The notes under the pieces were generated by a model, which was given only the letters and a program-made list of their open reading frames with translations, was not told the DNA's origin and made no database searches. From Candidatus Segatella caccae (GTDB lineage: Bacteria > Bacteroidota > Bacteroidia > Bacteroidales > Bacteroidaceae), in assembly GCA_900556395.1 (NCBI GenBank), contig USOQ01000038.1, forward strand, positions 1 to 25,739: a DNA stretch of 25,739 nucleotides, read 5' to 3'. This document shows, piece after piece, positions 14,442-22,644 of the stretch; the stretch's first letter is position 1, and each line of letters begins with the position of its first letter. Both the position numbers and the translations under genes were made by a program.

Positions 14442-15329
14442 ATGAAAACAAAAATGATAATAACAGCACTGTTTACTATACTGAGTTTTACCAGTTGTGT
14501 CAATCTTGTGGGCAAGCAGAATATTCCACAACAAGTAAAAAATCTGGATAACGAGAAAGTCATCAAGCAGTCGTTCGCCTTAAAAGACTTTCATGCCATC
14601 AGCAATGCGATAGGTATTGATGTTTACTATACGCAGTCGGCTGCCTATAGTGTTTCAGTGGAAGGCACCGAGCAATGTATAGCACAGGCCAAACTCGAGG
14701 TTACCGATGGTGTACTGAATATCACGAACAGATATGCCCATTTCTACAATACTTCCTCTTATAGTCTTAAGGTTTATATCAGTGCTCCCTCTATCGACCA
14801 AATCAGCAACAATGGAGCTTTAGATTTCTATGGCGACATCAATCAGAGCAAGTCTTTGGCGATTTCCAACCATGGTTCGTTCGATTACGACAAGGGAACA
14901 GTGAAGGCTGGATATGTATCTATTGACAACAATGGTTCTTTAGATATTGATAATCCTATGCAGATTACAGATTCTCTTCGAATCAACAATTATGGTTCAC
15001 TGGATATCAATAACGACATGAATATAGCAGGTTCTGTACATATCAACAATAATGGCTCTTTCGATATTGATAAAATGATGCATATTACAGGTTCTGCATT
15101 TATCAATAATTATGGTTCATTTGACGGCAGTTTTGGTCTTAAGGGAAGAGACTTCGAGGTTTCCAATTATGGCAGTTTTGACTCATATCTTAAAGCCGAT
15201 TGTGACCACATCAAAGTTAATTCGTTTGGATCTACCGATATGGATATAACGGGTACAACGAAGCAAATAAGTATCAATGACAAGGGATCTACCGACATTG
15301 ATACTACTCAACTCAAAGTACTCAAATAA
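14442..15329 (+). CDS. DUF2807 (GIN-domain) repeat lipoprotein
   Basis: A 295-residue lipoprotein with lipobox LSFTSC (Cys19). The opening FHAISNAIGIDVYYTQ and YSLKVYISAPSIDQISNNGALDFYG match the DUF2807 auto-transporter-adhesin-head-like family common in Bacteroidetes. From about residue 118 to the end, units of about 20 residues repeat with the core INNxGSLDI or INNYGSFD (at least seven copies), expected to stack as a beta-solenoid. The nucleotide sequence of the repeats is also similar, suggesting internal duplication. It lies between the regulator gene (33 bp) and the MacB-type ATPase gene (20 bp) and so is probably co-regulated with both transporters. Function is unknown; an envelope-stress or surface-shield role is inferred only from the operon. 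Confidence 0.88.
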   Translation: MKTKMIITALFTILSFTSCVNLVGKQNIPQQVKNLDNEKVIKQSFALKDFHAISNAIGIDVYYTQSAAYSVSVEGTEQCIAQAKLEVTDGVLNITNRYAHFYNTSSYSLKVYISAPSIDQISNNGALDFYGDINQSKSLAISNHGSFDYDKGTVKAGYVSIDNNGSLDIDNPMQITDSLRINNYGSLDINNDMNIAGSVHINNNGSFDIDKMMHITGSAFINNYGSFDGSFGLKGRDFEVSNYGSFDSYLKADCDHIKVNSFGSTDMDITGTTKQISINDKGSTDIDTTQLKVLK

Positions 15330-15349
15330 ATCTTAAACCATTCAAAACA

Positions 15350-16060
15350 ATGATTCACTTAAAAGACGTCAATAAGACCTATCAGGGTGCACAGCCCCTG
15401 CATGTGCTGAAAGGTATCAGTCTCGACATAGAGCGTGGCGAGTTTGTGAGTATCATGGGTGCATCGGGTTCAGGAAAGTCTACCCTGCTCAACATATTGG
15501 GTATACTCGATAATTACGATTCGGGTGAGTACCGTCTGAATGATGTGATTATCAAAGACTTGAGCGAGACGCGGGCTGCTGAATATCGCAACAAAATGAT
15601 AGGATTCATCTTTCAGTCGTTCAATCTCATCTCGTTCAAGACAGCAGTAGAAAACGTAGAATTGCCATTATTTTACCAGGGAGTGGGTCGCCGTAAGCGC
15701 CATGAGTTGGCTATGCAGTATCTCGACAAGTTAGGCTTGGCGCAATGGGCGAACCACTACCCTAACGAGATGTCGGGTGGACAGAAGCAGCGTGTGGCCA
15801 TAGCCCGTGCCCTCATTACCAAACCACAGATTATCCTTGCCGATGAACCTACCGGTGCACTCGATTCCAAGACAAGTGTCGAGGTGATGGACCTGCTGAA
15901 GGAACTGCACCAGAAAGAAGGCATGACCATTGTGGTGGTGACTCATGAAAGCGGTGTGGCCAACGAGACCGACAAGGTAATACACATCAAGGACGGACTC
16001 ATCGGAAGTATAGAAAATAATTACGACCACCACTTGGTAAGCAAGGACTACGTGAAATAA
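15350..16060 (+). CDS. MacB/LolD-type ABC ATP-binding protein
   Basis: A 236-residue ATPase with every canonical motif: Walker A GASGSGKST (37-45), Q-loop FQSFNLI (Gln89), signature MSGGQKQR (141-148), Walker B IILADEP (161-167), D-loop GALD and switch His199 in VTHE. The sequence type (LLNILGILD, ADEPTGALDSKT) is that of the MacB/LolD/YtrE group, which drives mechanotransmission by FtsX-like permeases rather than membrane-spanning transport. Unlike E. coli MacB it is not fused to its permease. Its partners are the two permeases encoded downstream, the first only 5 bp away. It probably uses ATP to expel a periplasmic substrate through the adaptor and TolC-like channel encoded in the same operon. 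Confidence 0.96.
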   Translation: MIHLKDVNKTYQGAQPLHVLKGISLDIERGEFVSIMGASGSGKSTLLNILGILDNYDSGEYRLNDVIIKDLSETRAAEYRNKMIGFIFQSFNLISFKTAVENVELPLFYQGVGRRKRHELAMQYLDKLGLAQWANHYPNEMSGGQKQRVAIARALITKPQIILADEPTGALDSKTSVEVMDLLKELHQKEGMTIVVVTHESGVANETDKVIHIKDGLIGSIENNYDHHLVSKDYVK

Positions 16061-16065
16061 GGCTT

Positions 16066-17325
16066 ATGAGAGAATTAATCAAAGAAATCTGGAGCACATC
16101 GAAACGCAACAAATTGCGCACTTCGTTGACAGGCTTTGCCGTAGCTTGGGGAATCTTTATGCTGATATTCCTTCTGGGCGCAGGCAACGGACTGATCAAT
16201 GCCCAGTTGCAGCAGAGCAATCGATTCCTCGCCAACTCAATGATGGTGTTTGGTGGAAGAACTTCCAAAGCCTATAACGGTTTGAAGGAAGGACGCGACA
16301 TCGACCTCAACGACAAGGACTTGCTCATCTCCAACACCACCTTCGGTCACCTTATTGGAGATGTGGGAGGACACCTAGAGCTATACAATGCAGACATTAC
16401 ATACGGCGACAACTATATCGCCAGCCAAAGATTGACAGGTGTTTTTCCTACCCATACAAAAATCGACAAGACGGAAATCATCGCAGGTCGATTCATCAAT
16501 AACATTGACCAAAAGGAGCGACGCAAAGTTTTGGTGTTAAGCAGAAACCAAGCCAAGGAACTAGTGAAAGACTATCGTTCGCTGGTTGGCAAGAATGTAA
16601 AGCTAGACGACCTGTCATTCAAGGTTGTGGGTATCTACAAGGATGATGAATCCAGAGAAAACAACGCCGCCTTCACTCCTTATAATACTGCCAAGACCAT
16701 TTTTGTAAAGGGAAATAGCGCTGGTGACATCGAGTTTACTCTCAAGAATCTGAAGACAGAGGAACAAAACAGAGCCTTCGAGAAAAAATATCGCGCCAGC
16801 ATCAATACCAATCACCAGGCTGCTCCCGATGACGAGCGAAGCATTTGGATCTGGAACCGATACATGGACAACATTCAGATGAACCAAGGTATCGCCATCA
16901 TCCAGACAGCCCTCTGGATAGTAGGTCTCTTCACCCTCTTGAGCGGCATCGTAGGCGTAAGCAACATCATGCTCATCACCGTAAAGGAACGTACCAGAGA
17001 GTTTGGCGTTCGCAAGGCGATAGGTGCCAAGCCATGGTCGATATTGAAGCTTATCATCACCGAGAGTATCATCATGACCTCGTTCTTTGGGTACATCGGC
17101 ATGGTATGTGGTGTCATCGCCAATGAAATCATGGATGCCACTATCGGACACACCACCGTAGATTCTGGTCTCTTCAAAGCCACCATGTTCGTGAATCCTA
17201 CAGTAGGCATCGGCACCTGCATCGGAGCCACCGTCACCATCGTCATCGCAGGCACCATCGCAGGTCTCATCCCAGCCATCAAGGCGGCAAGAATCCGACC
17301 GATAGAGGCGCTGAGAGCGGAATAA
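16066..17325 (+). CDS. MacB/FtsX-family ABC permease (first copy)
   Basis: A 419-residue permease: N-terminal helix (about 19-45, SLTGFAVAWGIFMLIFLLGAGNGL), a periplasmic MacB-core domain of about 230 residues, then three helices in the FtsX region. That region includes LFTLLSGIVGVSNIMLITVKERTREFGVRKAIGAKP, the typical coupling segment, and the end GLIPAIKAARIRPIEALRAE. It is paralogous to the next gene over its whole length (for example GVSNIM plus TVKERT in both), so the pair likely forms a heterodimer with the ATPase of 15350. It starts 5 bp after that ATPase gene. On the plus strand it is richer in C than G, unlike most other plus-strand genes here except the GT9 gene. Confidence 0.95.
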   Translation: MRELIKEIWSTSKRNKLRTSLTGFAVAWGIFMLIFLLGAGNGLINAQLQQSNRFLANSMMVFGGRTSKAYNGLKEGRDIDLNDKDLLISNTTFGHLIGDVGGHLELYNADITYGDNYIASQRLTGVFPTHTKIDKTEIIAGRFINNIDQKERRKVLVLSRNQAKELVKDYRSLVGKNVKLDDLSFKVVGIYKDDESRENNAAFTPYNTAKTIFVKGNSAGDIEFTLKNLKTEEQNRAFEKKYRASINTNHQAAPDDERSIWIWNRYMDNIQMNQGIAIIQTALWIVGLFTLLSGIVGVSNIMLITVKERTREFGVRKAIGAKPWSILKLIITESIIMTSFFGYIGMVCGVIANEIMDATIGHTTVDSGLFKATMFVNPTVGIGTCIGATVTIVIAGTIAGLIPAIKAARIRPIEALRAE

Positions 17326-17330
17326 TTTTT

Positions 17331-17363
17331 CAATGTTAAATGTTAAGTGTTGAATGTTAAATT
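17331..17363 (+). repeat. Heptad (ATGTTAA) spacer repeat, copy 1
   Basis: Degenerate 7-bp units (ATGTTAA, GTGTTGA) run through the spacer between the two permease genes. This 33-nt block recurs with two changes after the second permease gene (18629-18661). It creates a spurious GTG start at 17347. Confidence 0.85.
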
Positions 17364-17379
17364 CATTCTTGATATAAAA

Positions 17380-18627
17380 ATGAGATTCGACTTAGATACA
17401 TATAAAGAGATACTCGACACCATCACGAGAAACAAGAGCCGCAGTCTGCTCACAGGCTTTGGTGTGTTCTGGGGCGTGTTCATGCTCATCGCCCTGATGG
17501 GAGGTGGACAGGGACTAAAGGAACTGCTGCAAAACAATTTCGCAGGTTTTGCCACCAACACAGCAATAGTCTTTGCCCAAAAGACGACGAAGCCTTACAA
17601 GGGATTCAACAAGGGGCGCTCATGGCAGATGGAAACAAACGACCTGCAACGCCTTCGCCAACAGATACCAGAACTGGATGTCATCACTCCCTTGCTCTTC
17701 GGAGGCAGAAAGACGGTCGTGTTCAGCGACAAGACTTTCAGTGGCTCTACCCAAGGCGTAAATCCAGACTATGCCGACGTCTCTGCCCCAAAGATGTTTT
17801 ACGGCAGATACATCAACGACATAGATGTACGTCAGCAACGCAAGGTGTGTGTCATCGGCAAGCAGATATACAAGAACCTGTTTCCTGGAGGAGGCGACCC
17901 TTGTGGCAAGAGCGTAAGAGTGGACTCCACCTATTATACAGTAGTAGGCGTAGATTATCGTTCGGGCAACGGCGTAAACTTCGGAGGACGTGCCGACGAG
18001 ACCATCACCCTTCCACAATCCGTGCTTCGCACAGCCTATAACCGAGGCAATGCAGTAGATATCATTGCCGTTACAGGAAAGCCAGGAATCGTGATGAGCA
18101 CTCTAGCCGACAGAATACGCAGAGTCATCGCTCGCCCTCACAGCATCGACCCTGCCGACGAAAAGGGACTGATGGTATTCAATACCGAGGTACTTTTCCA
18201 GATGATAGACAATCTTTTCAAGGGTGTCAACTTCCTCATCTGGATGGTGGGCATCGGAACGCTCTTGGCTGGAGCTATAGGTGTGAGCAACATCATGATG
18301 GTAACGGTGAAGGAGCGAACCACCGAGATAGGCATTCGCCGAGCCATCGGAGCCACCCCAAAGATGATCCTCTCGCAGATTATCTCCGAGAGTATCATCC
18401 TCACCTTGGTGGCAGGCATGAGCGGCATCCTCTTCGGAGTTACCATCCTGCAAATGCTAGAGATGGGAACCACCACCGATGGCATCATGAGTGCCCATTT
18501 CCAGATAAATTTCTGGACAGCCATCTTCTCTGCCATATTGGTTTGCATCCTTGGCGGATTGGCAGGACTTGCCCCAGCATGGCGAGCTATGAGCATCAAG
18601 CCAGTGGATGCCATGAGAGACGAATAA
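17380..18627 (+). CDS. MacB/FtsX-family ABC permease (second copy)
   Basis: A 415-residue permease from ATG 17380 (MRFDLDTYKEILDTITRNKSR). An in-frame GTG at 17347 lies in a repeat and aligns to nothing in the paralogue, so it is not used. The architecture equals the first copy: N-terminal helix (SLLTGFGVFWGVFMLIALMGGG), a periplasmic domain of about 230 residues, and three C-terminal helices with GVSNIMMVTVKERTTEIGIRRAIGATPK and LAPAWRAMSIKPVDAMRDE at the end. The two permeases differ clearly, so the duplication is old and heterodimer formation is plausible. YtrF in Bacillus is the single counterpart. It is followed by the second heptad repeat and then the adaptor gene. Confidence 0.95.
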   Translation: MRFDLDTYKEILDTITRNKSRSLLTGFGVFWGVFMLIALMGGGQGLKELLQNNFAGFATNTAIVFAQKTTKPYKGFNKGRSWQMETNDLQRLRQQIPELDVITPLLFGGRKTVVFSDKTFSGSTQGVNPDYADVSAPKMFYGRYINDIDVRQQRKVCVIGKQIYKNLFPGGGDPCGKSVRVDSTYYTVVGVDYRSGNGVNFGGRADETITLPQSVLRTAYNRGNAVDIIAVTGKPGIVMSTLADRIRRVIARPHSIDPADEKGLMVFNTEVLFQMIDNLFKGVNFLIWMVGIGTLLAGAIGVSNIMMVTVKERTTEIGIRRAIGATPKMILSQIISESIILTLVAGMSGILFGVTILQMLEMGTTTDGIMSAHFQINFWTAIFSAILVCILGGLAGLAPAWRAMSIKPVDAMRDE

Positions 18628-18628
18628 A

Positions 18629-18661
18629 CAATGTGAAATGTTAAGTGTTAAATGTTAAATT
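18629..18661 (+). repeat. Heptad (ATGTTAA) spacer repeat, copy 2
   Basis: 31 of 33 bases identical to 17331-17363, at the same place relative to a permease stop codon. The two permease genes are thus each followed by the same spacer, as if gene plus spacer had been duplicated or the spacer homogenised later. Confidence 0.85.
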
Positions 18662-18705
18662 ACGCTCGACTATTTTTCTAAAGAAAATAATAAAAAAACT
18701 ACGAT

Positions 18706-19821
18706 ATGAAGAAGTATTCAAAGTTGATTGTTGCGGCCATCGTCGCACTTATTTTCATCGGAACCTTCGTGTTCCTCTACCAGAAGTCACAACCTAAGCC
18801 AGTGGAGTATCAGGAGTTGACTCCTAAGTTGGCTGATGTGTTGAAAACCACCGTCATAACAGGTAAGATAGAACCACGCAACGAGGTAAGCGTAAAGCCA
18901 CAGATAAGCGGTATTATTACCGAGATTTGCAAGGAGGCTGGCGACTATGTGCAGGCTGGCGAGGTGATAGCCAAGGTAAAGGTGATTCCCGATATGGGAC
19001 AGCTTAGCAGCGCTCAGGCTCGTGTGCGCCTGGCTGAAATCAATCTGAAGCAGGCACAGGTAGACTTCGGACGTGAGGACAACCTGTACAAGAAGCAGTT
19101 GGTAAGCGCCGATGAGTTTGACAAGGTGAAGCAGGCGCTCAAGCAGGCACGTGAAGAAAAACTGGCTGCCGAAGATGCACTCGAAGTTGTGCGTGATGGT
19201 GTGTCGAAGAGTAATGCCAATGCTTCTTCTACCCTTATACGTTCCACCATTTCGGGTATCATTCTCGACATACCTGTCAAGGTGGGCAACTCGGTCATTC
19301 TTGCCAATACATTCAACGATGGTACTACCATTGCCAGTGTGGCGAATATGAACGACCTTATCTTCCGCGGCAACATCGACGAGACTGAGGTGGGAAATCT
19401 TGTCATAGGAATGCCTATGAAGATAACCATCGGTGCGATGCAGGATCTTAAGTTTGATGCCGACCTGGAGTATATCTCTCCCAAAGCTGTAGAGAACAAT
19501 GGTGCCAACCAGTTTGAGGTAAAGGCTGCTGTTCGTTCTGTCAAGGGTGGCAAGATTCGCTCTGGTTATAGTGCTAATGCTGAGATAGTTCTGGCCAAGG
19601 CCTTGAATGTTGTTACCGTGCCTGAGAGTGCCATAGAGTTTAGTGGTGATAGCACCTTTGTGTATATAGCCAAGGGTAGTGGCGACAAGAAGACCTATGA
19701 GCGCAAGCAGGTGGTGACAGGACTGAGCGATGGCGTGAATATTGAGATCAAGAAGGGATTGTCACTGAAAGACAAGGTGAGAGGTCCTGAGATTGTTGCC
19801 GACACCAAGGATGATGAATAA
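18706..19821 (+). CDS. Periplasmic adaptor (MacA/HlyD membrane-fusion protein)
   Basis: A 371-residue adaptor linking the inner-membrane permeases to the outer-membrane channel. One N-terminal membrane anchor (about 8-25, LIVAAIVALIFIGTFVFLY) has no cleavage site. A split lipoyl domain follows: ITGKIEPRNEVSVKPQISGIITEICKEAGDYVQAGEVIAKV before, and IRSTISGIILDIPVKVGNSV after, an alpha-helical hairpin (about 104-165, rich in Q, K, E and A with heptad pattern). Beta-barrel and membrane-proximal regions (VPESAIEFSGDSTFVYI, VVTGLSDGVNIEI) complete it. The hairpin is of MacA-like length, suited to tip contact with a TolC-type channel. The channel gene follows after 41 bp. Confidence 0.95.
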   Translation: MKKYSKLIVAAIVALIFIGTFVFLYQKSQPKPVEYQELTPKLADVLKTTVITGKIEPRNEVSVKPQISGIITEICKEAGDYVQAGEVIAKVKVIPDMGQLSSAQARVRLAEINLKQAQVDFGREDNLYKKQLVSADEFDKVKQALKQAREEKLAAEDALEVVRDGVSKSNANASSTLIRSTISGIILDIPVKVGNSVILANTFNDGTTIASVANMNDLIFRGNIDETEVGNLVIGMPMKITIGAMQDLKFDADLEYISPKAVENNGANQFEVKAAVRSVKGGKIRSGYSANAEIVLAKALNVVTVPESAIEFSGDSTFVYIAKGSGDKKTYERKQVVTGLSDGVNIEIKKGLSLKDKVRGPEIVADTKDDE

Positions 19822-19862
19822 AACTTCTTATCTTAATGAAAGTTCTAATATTAATATAAAGG

Positions 19863-21200
19863 ATGATAATGATGAATATCCGGATTACTCTATTGTCAGC
19901 AATGGCTTTCTGTGCCTTGGGTGATGCTCAAGCACAGAAAGTATGGAGCCTTCGCCAGTGCATCGACTATGCTTTAGAGCATAATATCACGGTGAAGCAG
20001 ATGCAGAACATACGTGAGCAGCAGGCTTTGCAGCTCAATACCAACAAGAACTCTCGCCTACCCGACCTCAATGCATCGGCTGGCGAAAATATCTCTTTCG
20101 GTCGTGGACTGACGGCACAGAATACTTACGAAGACCGTACCACCAGTTCTACCTCTTTCTCATTGGGGACTACTGTATCGCTTTTTGATGGTAACAAGAC
20201 GACGCATAATATACGGTTGAGCAAACTTAATCTTGATGCTGCAGATGCAGACCTGAGTAAGGCACGCAACGATTTGAGCATGAATGTGGCTAAGGCTTAT
20301 ATAGAGGCTCTCAACAATTTAGAGATTGCCGATGTGGCTCGCCGACAAGTGAGTATAGACTCCATGCAAGTGGCTCGCCTACAGACATTTGTTGAAAATG
20401 GCAATGCGAGTGTTGCAGAACTCTCACAACAGAAAGCTGCTTTGGCGCAGAGCCAGCTTACGCTTACCACAGCCAGCAACAACTGCCAGCTCTCCCTACT
20501 CGACCTGTCGCAGTTGCTCGAACTCCCCTCGCCCGATGGCTTCTCTATCCTGCGTCCTGAAACCTCGCATATCAATCCAGAGTCTTATGTGCCTGCATCT
20601 CCCTCTGTAGTCTTTGCTGATGCTCTTATGAGTAAACCCGAAATCAAAGCACAGGAGTTGCGTGTAAAGGGAGCCGACCATTCGGTTCTTATAGCCAAGT
20701 CGGCTTATTATCCGCAGTTGTCATTCAATGCTGGTCTGGGCAGCAACTACTACAAGACGAGCGGTCTTGATGCTGAATCGTTTGGCAAGCAGCTGAAGAA
20801 CAACTTCAGCCAGTATCTTGGTTTGAGTCTCAACGTGCCTATCTTCAATCGTTTTGCCACTCGCAATAGTGTACGCTCAGCTCGTATAGACCGTGACAAC
20901 CAGGTGCTTAAGTTGGAGGATGCCAAGAAATCTCTTTATAAGGAGATTCAGCAGGTGTACTACAATGCCATAGCTGCCGAGTCGCGCTATGTGAGCAGCC
21001 GACAGGCTGTGGCAAGCAATGAGGATGCCTTCCGGCTTACTCAGGGAAAATACGAGAATGGTAAGGCCAGCATTACTGAGTTTAATGAGGCTAAAAACAA
21101 TCTCCTCAAGGCACAGAGCGACATGGTGCAAGCCAAGTATGAGTCGCTTTATCAGAATAGTCTTCTCGACTTTTATCGTGGCAAGAGTCTTGACTTTTAG
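19863..21200 (+). CDS. TolC-like outer-membrane efflux protein
   Basis: A 445-residue outer-membrane channel of the OEP family. A signal peptide ends at about ALGDAQAQ; the mature part starts VWSLRQCIDYALEHNITVKQM, the typical OEP opening. Two OEP repeats of helix-strand-helix type follow, with LSKARNDLSMNVAKAYIEALNN in the first and LGLSLNVPIFNRFATRNSVRSARIDRD and YENGKASITEFNEAKNNLLKAQSD in the second. Several Met codons sit at the start (19863, 19869, 19872, 19875 region), so the exact start is uncertain. It is the last certain gene of the operon and supplies the exit duct for the MacB-type transporter. A hairpin terminator at 21295 closes the transcript. Confidence 0.94.
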   Translation: MIMMNIRITLLSAMAFCALGDAQAQKVWSLRQCIDYALEHNITVKQMQNIREQQALQLNTNKNSRLPDLNASAGENISFGRGLTAQNTYEDRTTSSTSFSLGTTVSLFDGNKTTHNIRLSKLNLDAADADLSKARNDLSMNVAKAYIEALNNLEIADVARRQVSIDSMQVARLQTFVENGNASVAELSQQKAALAQSQLTLTTASNNCQLSLLDLSQLLELPSPDGFSILRPETSHINPESYVPASPSVVFADALMSKPEIKAQELRVKGADHSVLIAKSAYYPQLSFNAGLGSNYYKTSGLDAESFGKQLKNNFSQYLGLSLNVPIFNRFATRNSVRSARIDRDNQVLKLEDAKKSLYKEIQQVYYNAIAAESRYVSSRQAVASNEDAFRLTQGKYENGKASITEFNEAKNNLLKAQSDMVQAKYESLYQNSLLDFYRGKSLDF

Positions 21201-21288
21201 GTCAAGGCTCTTTGTCGTTTTATGGCTTTTGCTGCTAATCCTATCGACAGTTATAGGGGGCTATTATCTTCTTACAAATGAGTTATAG
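21190..21288 (+). CDS. Possible 32-residue single-span membrane peptide
   Basis: A short frame from TTG 21190, overlapping the end of the TolC-like gene by 11 bp, reads a charged N-terminus (LTFRSRL) and then one strongly hydrophobic segment (VVLWLLLLILSTVIGGYYLL) ending TNEL. There is no ATG, and the frame is also open upstream inside the TolC-like gene, so it may be chance. Size and layout recall small membrane proteins that attach to efflux pumps, but no homology is claimed. Confidence 0.2.
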   Translation: MTFRSRLFVVLWLLLLILSTVIGGYYLLTNEL

Positions 21289-21294
21289 AGCGAA

Positions 21295-21341
21295 AAGTTC
21301 ATAAGATAATGAAACTCAAACTTGTGAACTTAGTTTTTTTT
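21295..21341 (+). terminator. Terminator of the export operon
   Basis: AAGTTCA (21295-21301) pairs with TGAACTT (21325-21331) over a 23-nt loop and is followed by AG and eight T. The stem is modest, so termination may be incomplete. The next promoter overlaps it. Confidence 0.6.
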
Positions 21342-21352
21342 GCGTAACTTTG
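21322..21352 (+). promoter_or_regulatory. Promoter of the U32-sufE-trmH genes
   Basis: TTG (21322-21324), 20 bp, then TAACTTTG (21345-21352) followed by CA, a good Bacteroidetes promoter. The predicted leader is about 20 nt before ATG 21379. Confidence 0.7.
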
Positions 21353-21378
21353 CAGCCGCAAAGTAATAAACGACATTT

Positions 21379-22644
21379 ATGAATGATAAGATAAAAGAAT
21401 TTGAAGTCATGGCACCAGTAGGCTCACGCGAGTCGTTGGCTGCTGCCATACAGGCTGGCGCAGACTCAGTATACTTTGGTATTGGTAAGCTGAATATGCG
21501 TTCACACTCAGCCAACCATTTCACCATCGACGACCTGCGCGAGATAGCTGCCACCTGCAATGAGCATGGCATTAAGACATATCTGACGGTAAACACCGTG
21601 ATATATGATGATGATATAGCTACGATGAAAGAGATTATTGATGCCGCTAAGGAAGCGGGCATCTCGGCTGTTATAGCCAGCGATGTGGCTGTCATGGCTT
21701 ACTGTAATGAGGTAGGAGAGGAGGTACACCTTTCTACCCAGCTCAACATCTCCAACACCGAGGCACTGAAGTTCTATGCTCGTTTTGCTGATGTGTCTGT
21801 ATTGGCACGCGAACTGAATATGGACCAGGTAAAGCATATCCATGAGGAAATAGAACGCCAAAACATCTGCGGTCCTATGGGTAAGAAGATCAGAATAGAG
21901 ATGTTCTGTCATGGCGCTTTGTGCATGGCTGTATCGGGCAAGTGCTATATGAGTCTTGCCAATGCCAACCGTTCTGCCAACCGTGGAGAGTGTGTACAGA
22001 TATGTCGTCGTAGCTATACCGTTACAGACAATGAGACTGGTAATCAGCTCGAGATAGACAATAAGTACGTGATGAGTCCTAAGGACCTGAAAACCATACG
22101 CTTCATCGACCGAATGATGGATGCTGGTGTGCGTGTCTTCAAGATAGAGGGACGTGCCCGTGGTGCAGAATATGTATACACCGTAGTGAAATGCTACAAG
22201 GAGGCTATTGCCTCCGTACTCGACGGAACCTTTACCGAGGAGAAGAAGGATGCCTGGGACGAGAAGTTGGCTACTGTCTTCAATCGTGGTTTCTGGGACG
22301 GATATTACCAGGGACAGACTCTTGGCGAGTGGAACAAGCACTATGGCTCTGTAGCTACTGAGAAGAAGGTGCTCGTGGGCAAAGTGATGAAATACTTCTC
22401 TAAACTTGGTGTGGCAGAGGTGGCTATAGAGGCTTCTGAGATAGAGCAGGGGCAGAAACTGCTCATTACGGGCAACACCACAGGTGTGATGTATCTCAAT
22501 GCCGATGAGATACGCTATGAGCTGAAGCCTGTAGAGCTGGCCAAACAGGGTTGGAGAGTATCTATCCCTGTGCCTGGCAAGGTGCGCCCTAATGACAAAC
22601 TATACAAACTGATAACTGTAAACGAAATAAAGGAGATAAAATAA
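21379..22644 (+). CDS. U32 peptidase-family protein (TrhP/YegQ-like tRNA hydroxylation factor)
   Basis: A 421-residue protein of the former collagenase-like U32 family. It starts FEVMAPVGSRESLAAAIQAGADSVYFG, the family's TIM-barrel opening. The family signature IEMFCHGALCMAVSGKC spans residues 173-189, and further Cys occur at 205 and 209 (GECVQICRRSY); the Cys set can bind an iron-sulfur cluster, as known for bacterial U32 proteins. Members of this type (TrhP/YegQ) act in prephenate-dependent 5-hydroxyuridine formation at tRNA wobble position 34; RlhA, a relative, modifies 23S rRNA. The C-terminal region (about 330-420) fits the small beta-barrel of this group. It overlaps sufE by one base, which fits its need for an iron-sulfur cluster. 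True protease activity is unlikely. Confidence 0.9.
   Translation: MNDKIKEFEVMAPVGSRESLAAAIQAGADSVYFGIGKLNMRSHSANHFTIDDLREIAATCNEHGIKTYLTVNTVIYDDDIATMKEIIDAAKEAGISAVIASDVAVMAYCNEVGEEVHLSTQLNISNTEALKFYARFADVSVLARELNMDQVKHIHEEIERQNICGPMGKKIRIEMFCHGALCMAVSGKCYMSLANANRSANRGECVQICRRSYTVTDNETGNQLEIDNKYVMSPKDLKTIRFIDRMMDAGVRVFKIEGRARGAEYVYTVVKCYKEAIASVLDGTFTEEKKDAWDEKLATVFNRGFWDGYYQGQTLGEWNKHYGSVATEKKVLVGKVMKYFSKLGVAEVAIEASEIEQGQKLLITGNTTGVMYLNADEIRYELKPVELAKQGWRVSIPVPGKVRPNDKLYKLITVNEIKEIK

Noticed and set aside
17347..17379. GTG start extending the second permease by 11 residues
   Set aside because: The codons lie in the heptad spacer repeat and have no counterpart in the paralogue; ATG 17380 fits.
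21508..22341. 277-codon open frame on the minus strand
   Set aside because: It lies fully antisense to the U32-family gene, whose motifs are complete; the antisense product shows no recognisable domain.
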